From Legionella sp. (GTDB taxonomy: Bacteria > Pseudomonadota > Gammaproteobacteria > Legionellales > Legionellaceae), in NCBI GenBank assembly GCA_031291115.1, contig JARLJQ010000008.1:1-64000 (forward strand): DNA of 64,000 nucleotides. Direction: 5' to 3'. The notes beneath the pieces were generated by a model. The model did no database searches and was not told the origin of the DNA. It saw nothing but the letters and a program-made list of their open reading frames with translations. How positions within the stretch are numbered: position 1 is the first letter of the stretch; the number at the start of each line of letters is the position of its first letter. A program made the position numbers and the translations under genes. Of this stretch, positions 33,734 to 42,560 are shown piece by piece.

Positions 33734-36700
33734 ATGAAACCAGACAAAGACAATAAACTAAGAGCAGAGTTAGAGAGTTTATTTGTTGTTCCTACTGTTC
33801 AAAGCATGTTAATAGACAAGATGAATGGTACTTCCCAATTTTACAAAGAAGATATTTTTGAAAAAATCATTGCTTGGTCAAACTACCTAGAAAAATCAAC
33901 TAATGATTGGTTCTGTGTTTTTAATGCCAATTTAGGCGTTATTAATGGCAAAACTCAATTTGTTACTGTAGTGCTTTTCTATAACCTAGAGCCAGCATCA
34001 ACAATCAGGGGTTTAATTTTTGACCCCTATAATAATAAAACATTTTTTGAAGATTTTGAGCACCAACTTCAAAATAAGAAAGTTTTAGCAAACGCTCCAT
34101 ATAATTTTGGAAGATTTTACATCAACCATATAAAGCTCAATGACCAAGAGTCTTCACCACCTGCGAAAGCCTTGGTAATTTGTAACCGCCTCTTCAGTTA
34201 CTATGCCGATATAAATTTCAAAAATACAATCGCCTCCAAACTTCTCGATTTTGAAGCAAAACGAATCATCGGAACAGATGGTCATCACCAAACCCTCTAT
34301 GATACAACTCAGCCCGATGAACAATTTTTTAAGCAACATGGTTATAACCTACTTGATAATGACACTTACTCATTAAAATACAATGAAGAGGCCGGGCTTT
34401 CCGATAACTTATCAAAACATTCCCGCATGATGCCTAAACCTCATGAAATTAATGATGTCCATTTTATGAAAAATTGGTATATGGTATCAATGAGCTGTAT
34501 TGCCTCTGGTATGTTTAGTCATAAATATAAATATGAAAGTGGAACTGGGTTATGGAGTCTTAAGTCCGTAGATAGTTTGTTAGCCGATTACAGATCTAGA
34601 CCGCGCAGCGATGAGTCTCAGTATGAAGAAGAAGAAAAAAAGGAATCTTCTGCTACTAAACCAGCGCTACAATTGCCTGCACACGACAAACCTGTTGAAA
34701 TGGAGCCTCAGCCTATCGCTGCTAGCATTCAGCCTCCCCCCATTTCTTATACCCAGCATAAACGTATGATTTACCCCTATTCCGCTAATTTAACCTCCTC
34801 GACAGAATTTAAGCCTGTTATTAAAAATAAGCACGATAAAAAAGAATTAGTTCAATTGTATCAAGATCAAATACGTTTACATGCGGCTCGTCGTGTCGAA
34901 TTATTTTTTATGTTGTTAATTGCTTACTCGGAAAAGAATTTAAAACCAGACATTGCCAAAACGGTGTTACAACATGGCCAAGCCCATAATAAAAGAGAGA
35001 TTGTTTTTTCTGCCGCCCACCGAAGCGTTATTACCGCTTTAGCTGATAATTCAAAAGGCGATTGGATTTTAACAAATACGTTTTTGCAACAAGAATTAAA
35101 TGCTACCGATTTATTACCACATTTCGTTAATGAATTTGATTCCCAGATAGAGATTGACCGTCAGCGTTATGTAAAAATTATTCATGAAGTTTCAAATGGC
35201 AAAATAGATCCGATAAAAGGATTATTAAATTTTTTAACCATATTAGATACTCGTTTAAAATACATACAACATTACGTCGTAGATAACCATGGTGTTTTAC
35301 CAGAGCTCCTTAAATACACAAGAGAAGGGAGTTTTGATTTCATTTTAGTCAATTTCAAAAAATTAAACCCCGCTTTTTTAAAAGCATTATTGGGAATGAC
35401 TGATGCAGAAGAACATTTAGATACAGCTCAACACAAACAATTGCGCACAGATAAAATGAAAGACATCCAATTAAGCCTTCTCACACAACCCAGCCCAGAG
35501 GCTTTTAGGCAAAGCCCTGCATCTCAATTTGTAATGCTGGATATGTCTTCTAAAAAAACAGACATCCCCAAACAAGAACCGGAGCCTTGGTCATTTGCTC
35601 ACATAAAATCAAAACTAGATGAACACACTACAATTGCAACCTCTAAATTAAGTTTATATGATTACGTATTACCATTTAGCAGCCTCACGGAGGTTGAAGA
35701 ACTAAAAAAAGATAAACAATTAATCGATAAATTAATTGCATCTATAAGTACACAAATTCAAGAACAACCAGATAATCCAGAAATTCAAAATTTAATCATC
35801 AAACAAAAACTTCTCATTATCAAAATGAAGAAGGCCGTGACCTCAATTTTGGCATCAAAAGCTCCCAATAATAATGCACTACGCTATTTTAAACCTACGG
35901 ACTTAGCCCATATTAGAAGTTTTGACGTTATTTATAACAGAGAAAAAGATAAAATTAATTTCGTTCTACAACGAAAAAAAGATAAAAAGAAGAACTCGAG
36001 TAATGAACTGAGTTCATCAAAGAATTTATTAATAAGGCCAAAATTAGATTTAAACTTAATTCCCGAAACTATTTTAGAGGAAGACAATGTACCATCTGCT
36101 AGCACAACGCCGCCTACTAAAAGCAATTTAAGCACGGCAGGAGCAAAAATTTTAACCAAAGTTGAAAAAAGAAAACTCGAGAAGATTCAACTATTATCGA
36201 AATCTTTATTTACATACACCTTTAACTCGTCTTCTGAACTAAAAATTATTAATACTTTAATACAAATCCACAAGCTTATCTCTGTTTTATCTGAATACGA
36301 TAATAAAGAGGTTAAGGAAGCAAACCAAGAGCTTATTCATTTTGTTACCAATGACCGTCTTGTTAATAATATTAAAGTGTTTTTAAAACTTAATAGTGAC
36401 AATGACATTGAGACCGTATTAGAATTTTCTATAACATTATTAACTCAACTTAACATTCAAATAAATTCCATTCTTACGATCCAATCACTCTTTGCACCCA
36501 ATGAACTGAATAAACAATTGCATTTATTGCATGGAATTATGAAACAACTCAATAGGGAAATTGACATCAAAGACTCTCCTGAAATTCAAACATTATTAGC
36601 TAAACGACAATTTATTGTTAATTCAATAGAAAAACAAATACCTCACATTACGTCATCAAATCCAGAAGACGCCCATGTTATTGAAGGCCTAGAATCATTA

Positions 36701-37708
36701 TTTGCCACTACAAAACGACGTAACAATAATAAAACAATACCAGATAAAGAAGAACTCTCTGCATCAGATGGTCCTGCAATAGACGAAAATTTACCTCAGC
36801 TAGCCGACAATGCAAAGCAAAACAAAAAATTACCTCAAAAAGAAGGAATAAGCCCTGCCTTGGCTGATAATGAACCACTTATAGAAATTAATCTTTTATT
36901 TAAATCCTTATTTAACCATGCTTTTAATGTGCATTCCGAGCGCCAAATCACTCTTACATTAAAACAAATCACTGAGTGTGTTGCCAAACTGGCGGAATAC
37001 GATCAAGAAACGGCTAAAGAACTGAGTAAAAAAGCGATACAATTTATTACCCAAGACAAGCTACCCCATGAATTTGAAGTGCTTTTAGCAGATTTACATA
37101 GAGCAAACATCTCGGTTCATCAATTAGATAAATTACTGGAAGTTTCTATCGCACTACTGGCTAAACTTCAAGTACAGTTAAATTGCATTATAGATTTCAA
37201 ATCCCTATTCGAACCCAAAGATTTTGAGTTCCAAATCAACTTATTCTATAAAGCCTTTAAAGAACTTCATTCAGAAATTAATTCACAACTTTTAAAAGCA
37301 TGGAGCTCTAAAGAAAATCCCGCAATTAAAATTCCTCCTAATTATAAAGAAATGTTGAACGCATTCAATCAGCAAGAACTAAACATAACTGAACTATTTC
37401 ACCATCAAAATCCGATGCTCATTCCCTCTGCTCATATCCTCATTAAAAAAATTAACCAAACAGATCGCTCTCAAAATTTTTTTATGACAGGACTTGACCA
37501 TCCAATATTAATGCCACCAACGCTAATATTTGACCTTAAGTTAAGCTTAGAACTAAATAAAGAGTGGGATCAACAGAAGTGTAATGAGCTAATATCTTTA
37601 TTACCAAAAATGGTGGAGAATTTTAAAAAATTTGTCGATGCAATTGAACAGAGTTATAAAGTTCTAACGAATCCAGTTGAACCAAATTTCAAAACTAGTG
37701 TAGGATAA
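33734..37708 (+). CDS. Very large orphan of 1324 aa with two internal repeats (candidate Dot/Icm substrate)
   Basis: No known domain recognised. The N-terminal 280 residues look globular. An acidic, proline-rich linker (about 290-345, with EEEEKKESS and QPPP) and a long helical region follow. Two diverged repeats of about 130 residues start near 817 (IQLLSKSLFTYTFNSSSE) and 1051 (INLLFKSLFNHAFNVHSE); both go on through FV/IT-x-D-K/R-L and IxxLFxPxxxxxQ. They are separated by a charged linker. There is no signal peptide. Gene size, isolation, low GC and coiled-coil style are common in Legionella effectors; that is inference. A GTCAGG ribosome-site candidate lies before the ATG. Confidence 0.7.
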   Translation: MKPDKDNKLRAELESLFVVPTVQSMLIDKMNGTSQFYKEDIFEKIIAWSNYLEKSTNDWFCVFNANLGVINGKTQFVTVVLFYNLEPASTIRGLIFDPYNNKTFFEDFEHQLQNKKVLANAPYNFGRFYINHIKLNDQESSPPAKALVICNRLFSYYADINFKNTIASKLLDFEAKRIIGTDGHHQTLYDTTQPDEQFFKQHGYNLLDNDTYSLKYNEEAGLSDNLSKHSRMMPKPHEINDVHFMKNWYMVSMSCIASGMFSHKYKYESGTGLWSLKSVDSLLADYRSRPRSDESQYEEEEKKESSATKPALQLPAHDKPVEMEPQPIAASIQPPPISYTQHKRMIYPYSANLTSSTEFKPVIKNKHDKKELVQLYQDQIRLHAARRVELFFMLLIAYSEKNLKPDIAKTVLQHGQAHNKREIVFSAAHRSVITALADNSKGDWILTNTFLQQELNATDLLPHFVNEFDSQIEIDRQRYVKIIHEVSNGKIDPIKGLLNFLTILDTRLKYIQHYVVDNHGVLPELLKYTREGSFDFILVNFKKLNPAFLKALLGMTDAEEHLDTAQHKQLRTDKMKDIQLSLLTQPSPEAFRQSPASQFVMLDMSSKKTDIPKQEPEPWSFAHIKSKLDEHTTIATSKLSLYDYVLPFSSLTEVEELKKDKQLIDKLIASISTQIQEQPDNPEIQNLIIKQKLLIIKMKKAVTSILASKAPNNNALRYFKPTDLAHIRSFDVIYNREKDKINFVLQRKKDKKKNSSNELSSSKNLLIRPKLDLNLIPETILEEDNVPSASTTPPTKSNLSTAGAKILTKVEKRKLEKIQLLSKSLFTYTFNSSSELKIINTLIQIHKLISVLSEYDNKEVKEANQELIHFVTNDRLVNNIKVFLKLNSDNDIETVLEFSITLLTQLNIQINSILTIQSLFAPNELNKQLHLLHGIMKQLNREIDIKDSPEIQTLLAKRQFIVNSIEKQIPHITSSNPEDAHVIEGLESLFATTKRRNNNKTIPDKEELSASDGPAIDENLPQLADNAKQNKKLPQKEGISPALADNEPLIEINLLFKSLFNHAFNVHSERQITLTLKQITECVAKLAEYDQETAKELSKKAIQFITQDKLPHEFEVLLADLHRANISVHQLDKLLEVSIALLAKLQVQLNCIIDFKSLFEPKDFEFQINLFYKAFKELHSEINSQLLKAWSSKENPAIKIPPNYKEMLNAFNQQELNITELFHHQNPMLIPSAHILIKKINQTDRSQNFFMTGLDHPILMPPTLIFDLKLSLELNKEWDQQKCNELISLLPKMVENFKKFVDAIEQSYKVLTNPVEPNFKTSVG

Positions 37709-37869
37709 ATTTTATCAATCAGTTAAATGGTGAGGGCATGCCAGTGTGTAGGAATCGTGTTGCAAAATAACGCGCTTCAATGATTGGCGTGCACGCACCG
37801 CAAAGAAATTTAAAGTACTATCCAGTTCCAAATCAAAGCGCCGAAACAAAAAAAGGACCATTTTTTTGC

Positions 37870-37915
37870 CTCAGAGCAAGATGTATAGAAGATTCAGTGA
37901 CTCGCTCTGGATGAC
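37870..37915. repeat. Degenerate palindromic repeat remnant
   Basis: CAGAGC (37872-37877) and CGCTCTGGATGAC (37903-37915) resemble the arms of the dispersed repeat, but the middle is shorter and unrelated. It lies upstream of the convergent end of the ABC ATPase gene. Confidence 0.35.
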
Positions 37916-37939
37916 TATATTTGGGGTACAACGGGTGAA

Positions 37940-39238
37940 TTAAGCGCCTTTACCTGGGTTTTCCAGACTTAAGATTCCCGTATTAAAATCATAAGCAAAA
38001 ATTTCCGCATAACGTCCCCAGTCGATCATAGTACGTAACACACGTTCAGCTTCTTTCTCACTTAAATAGTCTTCAAGCTTACTTAAGAAACGTTCTTCAG
38101 AAACTCGATGCCCTACTTTCTCATCAAGAACGCGTCGAATGTAACGGGCTAAAGGTACTTTTTCTAATAGACGTTGGGCAAATAACTGCTTACGTTCTTG
38201 CAAATCGGCTTCGGAAAATTGTTTCCCCAAATCGCTTAACTGAATGTCTCCAGCGGATACTTTAGCAAAACCTAATATTTCCAAAGTCTCAAGAATTGGG
38301 AAGAGATCGTCAATATTCATCATCAGCTCGTCAGCAAGCTCAGGCAAATCGATACACTCTTCAAAAGACGTCATGGTTTCAATCAAACCAGTTAATTCTG
38401 AAGGCTCTACATCAGGCAAGCGATAACCCAAACCAATTTGACGCTCTCGTTGCGCACGTTTTGCTTTTTCTTTAGGACCTGTAGTCATCAAGGTATAAAT
38501 TTTATCAACCAAAGCACGAAACTCTGGTGACTCTGAATCGCGTGGTTGCGGTAGGGTTACTGGTAACTCCGCACGAATATAGCCAGGATCATTACCAAAA
38601 ATTACAATCCTATCCGCTAAAGTAGCTGCTTCTTCAATATTATGCGTGACCAATAAAATACCGTTGGTATTGTTTTCCTTATCTTTCCACAATTCCAATA
38701 AGTCGGATTTTAAGTTTTCTGCAGTCAATACATCCAAGGCGGAAAAAGGCTCGTCCATTAAGAGGACATCAGGATTAATCACTAAAGCACGCGCAAAGCC
38801 AACCCGCTGGCGCATCCCACCTGAGAGCTCCTTTGGAAAAGCAGATTCAAACCCGTCAAGTCCGATGATATCAATGGCTTCAATAGCACGATGCCGGCGT
38901 TCTTCGCGCCCAACACCTTGTGCCTCAAGACCAAGCTCCACATTTTCTAATACAGTTAACCAAGGCATCAGCGCAAAAGATTGGAATACCATGGCAATAC
39001 CTGCAACAGGACCTGTAACTGGCGTGCCTCGATAAGTTATAGTGCCGCTTGATGGCGGAATCAGGCCTGCAATAATCCGCAGTAAAGTGGACTTACCCGA
39101 GCCCGATTTACCCAGTAATGCAACTATTTCGCCTTCTTGCAGCTTAAAATTAACATCCTCAAGCACTAACAAATCTTGTTCCGATGCTTTTTTAAAAGAC
39201 TTTCGCAAACTTTCTATAGCAATAATGGTTTCAGACAT
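37940..39238 (-). CDS. NitT/TauT-type ABC transporter ATPase with C-terminal AAA-associated domain
   Basis: Residues 1-250 form an ABC ATPase: Walker A GKSGSGKST near 43, Q-loop VFQSFALMPWL, signature LSGGMRQRV near 140, Walker B VLLMDEP and the switch His in LLVTHN. Residues about 280-420 form an extra domain of the AAA-associated type seen in a subset of nitrate/sulfonate transporter ATPases, probably regulatory. It powers uptake with the two-domain permease encoded upstream. The substrate is not indicated, and no binding-protein gene is in the window. A 157-bp palindrome separates it from the permease gene. Confidence 0.9.
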   Translation of the reverse strand: MSETIIAIESLRKSFKKASEQDLLVLEDVNFKLQEGEIVALLGKSGSGKSTLLRIIAGLIPPSSGTITYRGTPVTGPVAGIAMVFQSFALMPWLTVLENVELGLEAQGVGREERRHRAIEAIDIIGLDGFESAFPKELSGGMRQRVGFARALVINPDVLLMDEPFSALDVLTAENLKSDLLELWKDKENNTNGILLVTHNIEEAATLADRIVIFGNDPGYIRAELPVTLPQPRDSESPEFRALVDKIYTLMTTGPKEKAKRAQRERQIGLGYRLPDVEPSELTGLIETMTSFEECIDLPELADELMMNIDDLFPILETLEILGFAKVSAGDIQLSDLGKQFSEADLQERKQLFAQRLLEKVPLARYIRRVLDEKVGHRVSEERFLSKLEDYLSEKEAERVLRTMIDWGRYAEIFAYDFNTGILSLENPGKGA

Positions 39239-39253
39239 AAGCGTCTCTGGTTT

Positions 39254-39410
39254 ACCCCTCGGACATGAAGATACTGGTTTTTGGACGACTCGATTTTTTT
39301 GCTCCTAAGCTTGAAAAAGACGAGTAATAGCGACCCTATTGCGAATCTTTTTCAAGCTTAGGAGCGGAAAAAGCGATAGACCAAATCCAGTATCTTCATG
39401 TCCGAGGGGT
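39254..39410. repeat. 157-bp imperfect palindrome inside the ABC operon
   Basis: Outer arms of 24 bp (39254-39277 and 39387-39410) are perfect complements, starting ACCCCTCGGACATGAAG. Inner arms of 20 bp (GCTCCTAAGCTTGAAAAAGA at 39301-39320, complement at 39346-39365) are also perfect, with partial pairing between. The structure looks like a MITE or a nonautonomous hairpin element lying in the permease-ATPase intergenic space. Confidence 0.85.
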
Positions 39411-39416
39411 ATTAAG

Positions 39417-41159
39417 TTAATTAAAATTAAAACGTTCTTCCGCCAAACGATACAACGGACGCCAAATCAGATGATTAAACATAAGCACGTACAAACACAT
39501 CATTGCCGTACCTAAAGCAATTTGTGGGAAATTTCCCGTCATCGTGCTGGCCTGGATGTATGCACCCAATCCGGTTGCCTTAAGCGTCACATTCCCCCAG
39601 CTAACCCATTCCGCCACGATACTGGCGTTCCAGGCACCACCTGCGGCAGTAATTGCGCCGGTGATATAAAAGGGGAAGATTCCAGGCAAGGCCAATCTTT
39701 TCCACCACAGCCAGCCTTTTAAGCCAAAATTATCCGCGGCTAAATACAATTCACGCGGGATGGTTGAAGCACCGGCTATCACATTAAATAAAATATACCA
39801 CTGCGTTCCAAGAATCATCAGTGGCGTAAGCCATATTTCGACATTTAAATTAAACTCAACAATCGCAATTACAAATAAAGGATAAAATAAATTCGCCGGA
39901 AATGCGGCCACAAATTGAATGATCGGTTGGATTTTTTGCGCAATACGTGGTCTTAGCCCAATCCACACGCCAACTGGAATCCAAATTAAAGAGCTCAATA
40001 TAATCAAAACAATAACTCGAGTGCCAGTGGCTGCCCCCAACAAAAATGCATGTAGAATATCGCTTACTTTCAATTCAGCAAGAATAAAGCGTAATAAAAA
40101 CCATCCGCCACTAAAAACCGCTAATAAAACTGCAGCGCCCCAAAAACGGTCTAAACGCTTTTGTTTTTTAGGATCTACTTCTTTCACCACTTTAGGCTCA
40201 CTAAGCCTAAACCAGCGTGCATTAACAAATGCATCGGTAAAAATCCCAATAATTTCTGTAAATTGTTTCATTAAACGACTGCCACGAATCCAATCAACTA
40301 ACCAAGATTGATATTCTGACTCATCAGGTGATTGCTCCACTTTAAATTTTTCTGACCAGGCAATTAAAGGGCGGAAGAATATTTGGTCGTATAAAAAAAT
40401 CACGATAATCATGGTTAAAATCGCATAACCCACGGCTTGTAAATCCTTTTGCTCTATCGCTAAAGCAATATAAGAACCTACTCCTGGCAATCGAATGTCT
40501 TGATGCGCTACAGAAATAGCCTCTGATAAAACCACAAAAAACCAACTGGCCGACATAGAAATCATCATATTCCACAGCAAGCTCGACATGGAAAAAGGCA
40601 CTTCAAGCTTCCAAAAGCGCTGCCATGCAGAGAGCCTAAACATCGCCGCAACTTCTTGTAAATCATGCGGTAATGTTTTTAAGGATTGATAAAAACCAAA
40701 GGTCATATTCCATACTTGTGCGCAAAAAATAGCAAAAATAGACGCGCACTCAGGGCCTAACAAACTGTGTGGAAACAGATGAATAAAGCCTGTAACCGTA
40801 ATCGATAAAAAACTTAATACGGGAATAGACTGCAAAATATCAATAGCCGGAATAATTACCTGCTCGGCACGACGATTTTTTGCAGCTAAAAGCCCAACAC
40901 TAAAAGTAAAGAGTATTGAAAAAATGAGGGCAATAAACATCCGCAGTACTGTACGCGATGCATAGAAGGGCAAATTAGAGGGTTCTAAAGAAATAGGGAT
41001 CTGGTCTCCTAGCTGATAAGGAGTGGCCATTTGTGACCCAGCCCAGCCGAAAAAAAATAAGACGGCGAAAATTAAAATAAGAAGTAACATATCCCAGCGA
41101 TTAATAAATCGCCCAACTCTATCAGGATTAGCAAAGTAGAACTTCTTATTGCGCACCAT
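39417..41159 (-). CDS. ABC transporter permease with two fused transmembrane domains
   Basis: The 580-residue protein contains two BPD-type permease halves. The first (about 70-265) has the coupling motif EVAAMFRLSAWQRFWKLEVP; the second (about 350-575) has LYLAADNFGLKGWLWWKRLALP. Each half has five to six predicted spans. Such fused permeases pair with NitT/TauT-type ATPases that carry the AAA-associated tail. The product is an inner-membrane importer channel of unknown substrate. It is the promoter-proximal gene, and the ATPase follows after the palindrome. Confidence 0.88.
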   Translation of the reverse strand: MVRNKKFYFANPDRVGRFINRWDMLLLILIFAVLFFFGWAGSQMATPYQLGDQIPISLEPSNLPFYASRTVLRMFIALIFSILFTFSVGLLAAKNRRAEQVIIPAIDILQSIPVLSFLSITVTGFIHLFPHSLLGPECASIFAIFCAQVWNMTFGFYQSLKTLPHDLQEVAAMFRLSAWQRFWKLEVPFSMSSLLWNMMISMSASWFFVVLSEAISVAHQDIRLPGVGSYIALAIEQKDLQAVGYAILTMIIVIFLYDQIFFRPLIAWSEKFKVEQSPDESEYQSWLVDWIRGSRLMKQFTEIIGIFTDAFVNARWFRLSEPKVVKEVDPKKQKRLDRFWGAAVLLAVFSGGWFLLRFILAELKVSDILHAFLLGAATGTRVIVLIILSSLIWIPVGVWIGLRPRIAQKIQPIIQFVAAFPANLFYPLFVIAIVEFNLNVEIWLTPLMILGTQWYILFNVIAGASTIPRELYLAADNFGLKGWLWWKRLALPGIFPFYITGAITAAGGAWNASIVAEWVSWGNVTLKATGLGAYIQASTMTGNFPQIALGTAMMCLYVLMFNHLIWRPLYRLAEERFNFN

Positions 41160-41237
41160 GCTCCCCTTATCTTAAAAATTTATAAACCGCGTAATATTAA
41201 CATGATAAAAGGCTAATCAATATATTTTGTATTAAAA

Positions 41238-41267
41238 TTGAACTTTTTAATATTAACCGTGTCTAAA
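41238..41267 (+). promoter_or_regulatory. Candidate promoter of the structured RNA
   Basis: TTGAAC (41238-41243) and TCTAAA (41262-41267) are spaced by 18 bases, which would start transcription near 41274, exactly at the first stem of the structured RNA. Confidence 0.45.
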
Positions 41268-41273
41268 TAGGTG

Positions 41274-41384
41274 AGCATTTCCCCGAATGCTTAAGTTCCA
41301 CTTTACCCCCTCTTAAGTGGAACGGCGTTTGAGTCCTCGACTCGAACACCAAACTTGCCCCGGTGACATACCGGGGATTTTTTT
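41274..41384 (+). ncRNA. Candidate small regulatory RNA with four stem-loops and intrinsic terminator
   Basis: Four consecutive hairpins are visible: AGCATT/AATGCT with loop TCCCCG (41274-41291); GTTCCACTT/AAGTGGAAC with a C-rich loop (41295-41323); GTTTGAGTC/GACTCGAAC with one G-U pair and loop CTC (41327-41347); and CCCCGGT/ACCGGGG with loop GACAT followed by ATTTTTTT (41358-41384). The last is a classic intrinsic terminator. The loops carry UCCCC, ACCCCCUCU and CCUC, which could pair with Shine-Dalgarno sequences. No ORF uses the region. It is an unassigned trans-acting RNA candidate; whether it is RocR or another known Legionella RNA is untested. Confidence 0.6.
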
Positions 41385-41448
41385 ATGTTGAGAAAATGAG
41401 TACACTAAAGCTTATGCAATTGAATCAGAAGCTTAATCGAGAGATCTC

Positions 41449-41967
41449 ATGAACAGAATACTATCACTAGCCTTTGTACTTTTATCGCAACTCAGTCATG
41501 CAGGTCCTGAACAAGCACCCTTGGTTGTCTGGGCAAATGAGGCAGCTGTTGCTACCTACAGTTTTAGTTACAAAAATTTCCTACCCGATCAAAAACAAAT
41601 CGCTAAATATTTTACCTCTGAAGGCTGGATGGCCTATTCCAAGGCCTTAACTGACTCCAAGCTTCCTGAGTCCGTACAAAAAAATCAATATGTTGTCAGT
41701 GCGGTACCCACACTTCCACCCGTTATTACTGCCATTGACGCCACACATTGGAAGGCCGTTATGAATTTATTGGTGGTTTATGAAAATCCCCAATACCAGC
41801 AACATCAGAATTTAAAAGTCACCATTAATTTTGGCGTGGCCCCAGCAGGTCAAGGCGTACGCGGTTACAGTATCAGTAGTTTGCAAGCCCTAGCCAGTAA
41901 ACCACCTTGCAAATGCCCTATTGAAGAAGAAGAAGCAATACCTGCTAATTTAGGAAATGCCAAATAA
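41449..41967 (+). CDS. Periplasmic IcmL/DotI-like protein
   Basis: The 172-residue protein has a signal peptide (NRILSLAFVLLSQLSHA) and a domain resembling the periplasmic part of IcmL/DotI: VWANEAAVATYSFSYKNFL, IAKYFTSEGWMAYSKAL, VVSAVPTLPPVI and a final beta-rich region to ISSLQ. IcmL proper has a cytoplasmic and membrane N-terminus, which is missing here. It may be a soluble paralog linked to the Dot/Icm type IV secretion apparatus; function unknown. Its stop overlaps the end of the DUF3592 gene by 23 bases, in convergent orientation. Confidence 0.8.
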   Translation: MNRILSLAFVLLSQLSHAGPEQAPLVVWANEAAVATYSFSYKNFLPDQKQIAKYFTSEGWMAYSKALTDSKLPESVQKNQYVVSAVPTLPPVITAIDATHWKAVMNLLVVYENPQYQQHQNLKVTINFGVAPAGQGVRGYSISSLQALASKPPCKCPIEEEEAIPANLGNAK

Positions 41968-42412
41968 TCAATCCAGCCTGCACGACAATTAATATGCCGA
42001 TTAAAATTAAAATCACATTTAATTTTTTCGGCATAGTCACATCCAATGCCGATTGCTCGGGATGATTCGGATTATAATACACCTCAATTTCTGCATCTTC
42101 TTTAAAGGCAAGTGCTGCTTTATAAGCAATAAAACGCGCGTATTTACTGTTAGGGTTATTATGTGCCGTATCTAAAAATAAATACTCACCAAGCAAATCT
42201 TTATCATGTACCTGGTAAGTATATTCAATCTTAGGCCAAACGCTATGCCCCACCGTAGTCAATTCATACTGAGTAATATGGCCTTTTACTTGCAGCCAGG
42301 ATTGTGCCTGCAACAAAGCCTTTCTGTCACGCCAAAAATGCCAAAACAAGATAAACAGAACCGCCAGCCATCCTAAGTCCAATATCCATCGCCAAGCACC
42401 AAGCAAAGTCAT
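41945..42412 (-). CDS. DUF3592-type membrane protein
   Basis: The 155-residue protein has one membrane span at each end (WILDLGWLAVLFILFWHFW near 8-26; NVILILIGILIVVQAGLIIW near 130-150), which enclose a beta-rich middle with WPKIEYTYQVHD and IEVYYNPNHPEQSAL. The YNP-x-P-x-S/A-L string is characteristic of DUF3592. The middle part would lie outside or in the periplasm. Function unknown. It is divergent from gcvT with about 150 bases between, in which I see no glycine riboswitch. Confidence 0.75.
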   Translation of the reverse strand: MTLLGAWRWILDLGWLAVLFILFWHFWRDRKALLQAQSWLQVKGHITQYELTTVGHSVWPKIEYTYQVHDKDLLGEYLFLDTAHNNPNSKYARFIAYKAALAFKEDAEIEVYYNPNHPEQSALDVTMPKKLNVILILIGILIVVQAGLIIWHFLN

Positions 42413-42560
42413 GAAACAATCCTATAAATGTGAGATAGGCAATATTACAGTATATAGCCAGTTCAGAGCATAATCCTAAAAAAATCAAAGCGGAAATCTC
42501 GCAAAATTAATCGCAATAGGTATAATCTTTCTCTTAAGGCGATAAAAAAGGATATCAGCA

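Noticed and set aside
41324-41350. tRNA-like T-arm (CTCGAACACC)
   Set aside because: No acceptor or anticodon stem can be formed around it; it is explained better as the third hairpin of the small RNA candidate.
41274-41384. Direct naming of the small RNA as RocR
   Set aside because: I cannot recall the RocR sequence with certainty, so the identity is left open.
42413-42560. Possible glycine riboswitch upstream of gcvT
   Set aside because: I searched by eye for the conserved glycine aptamer core and saw none; a covariance-model search would settle it.
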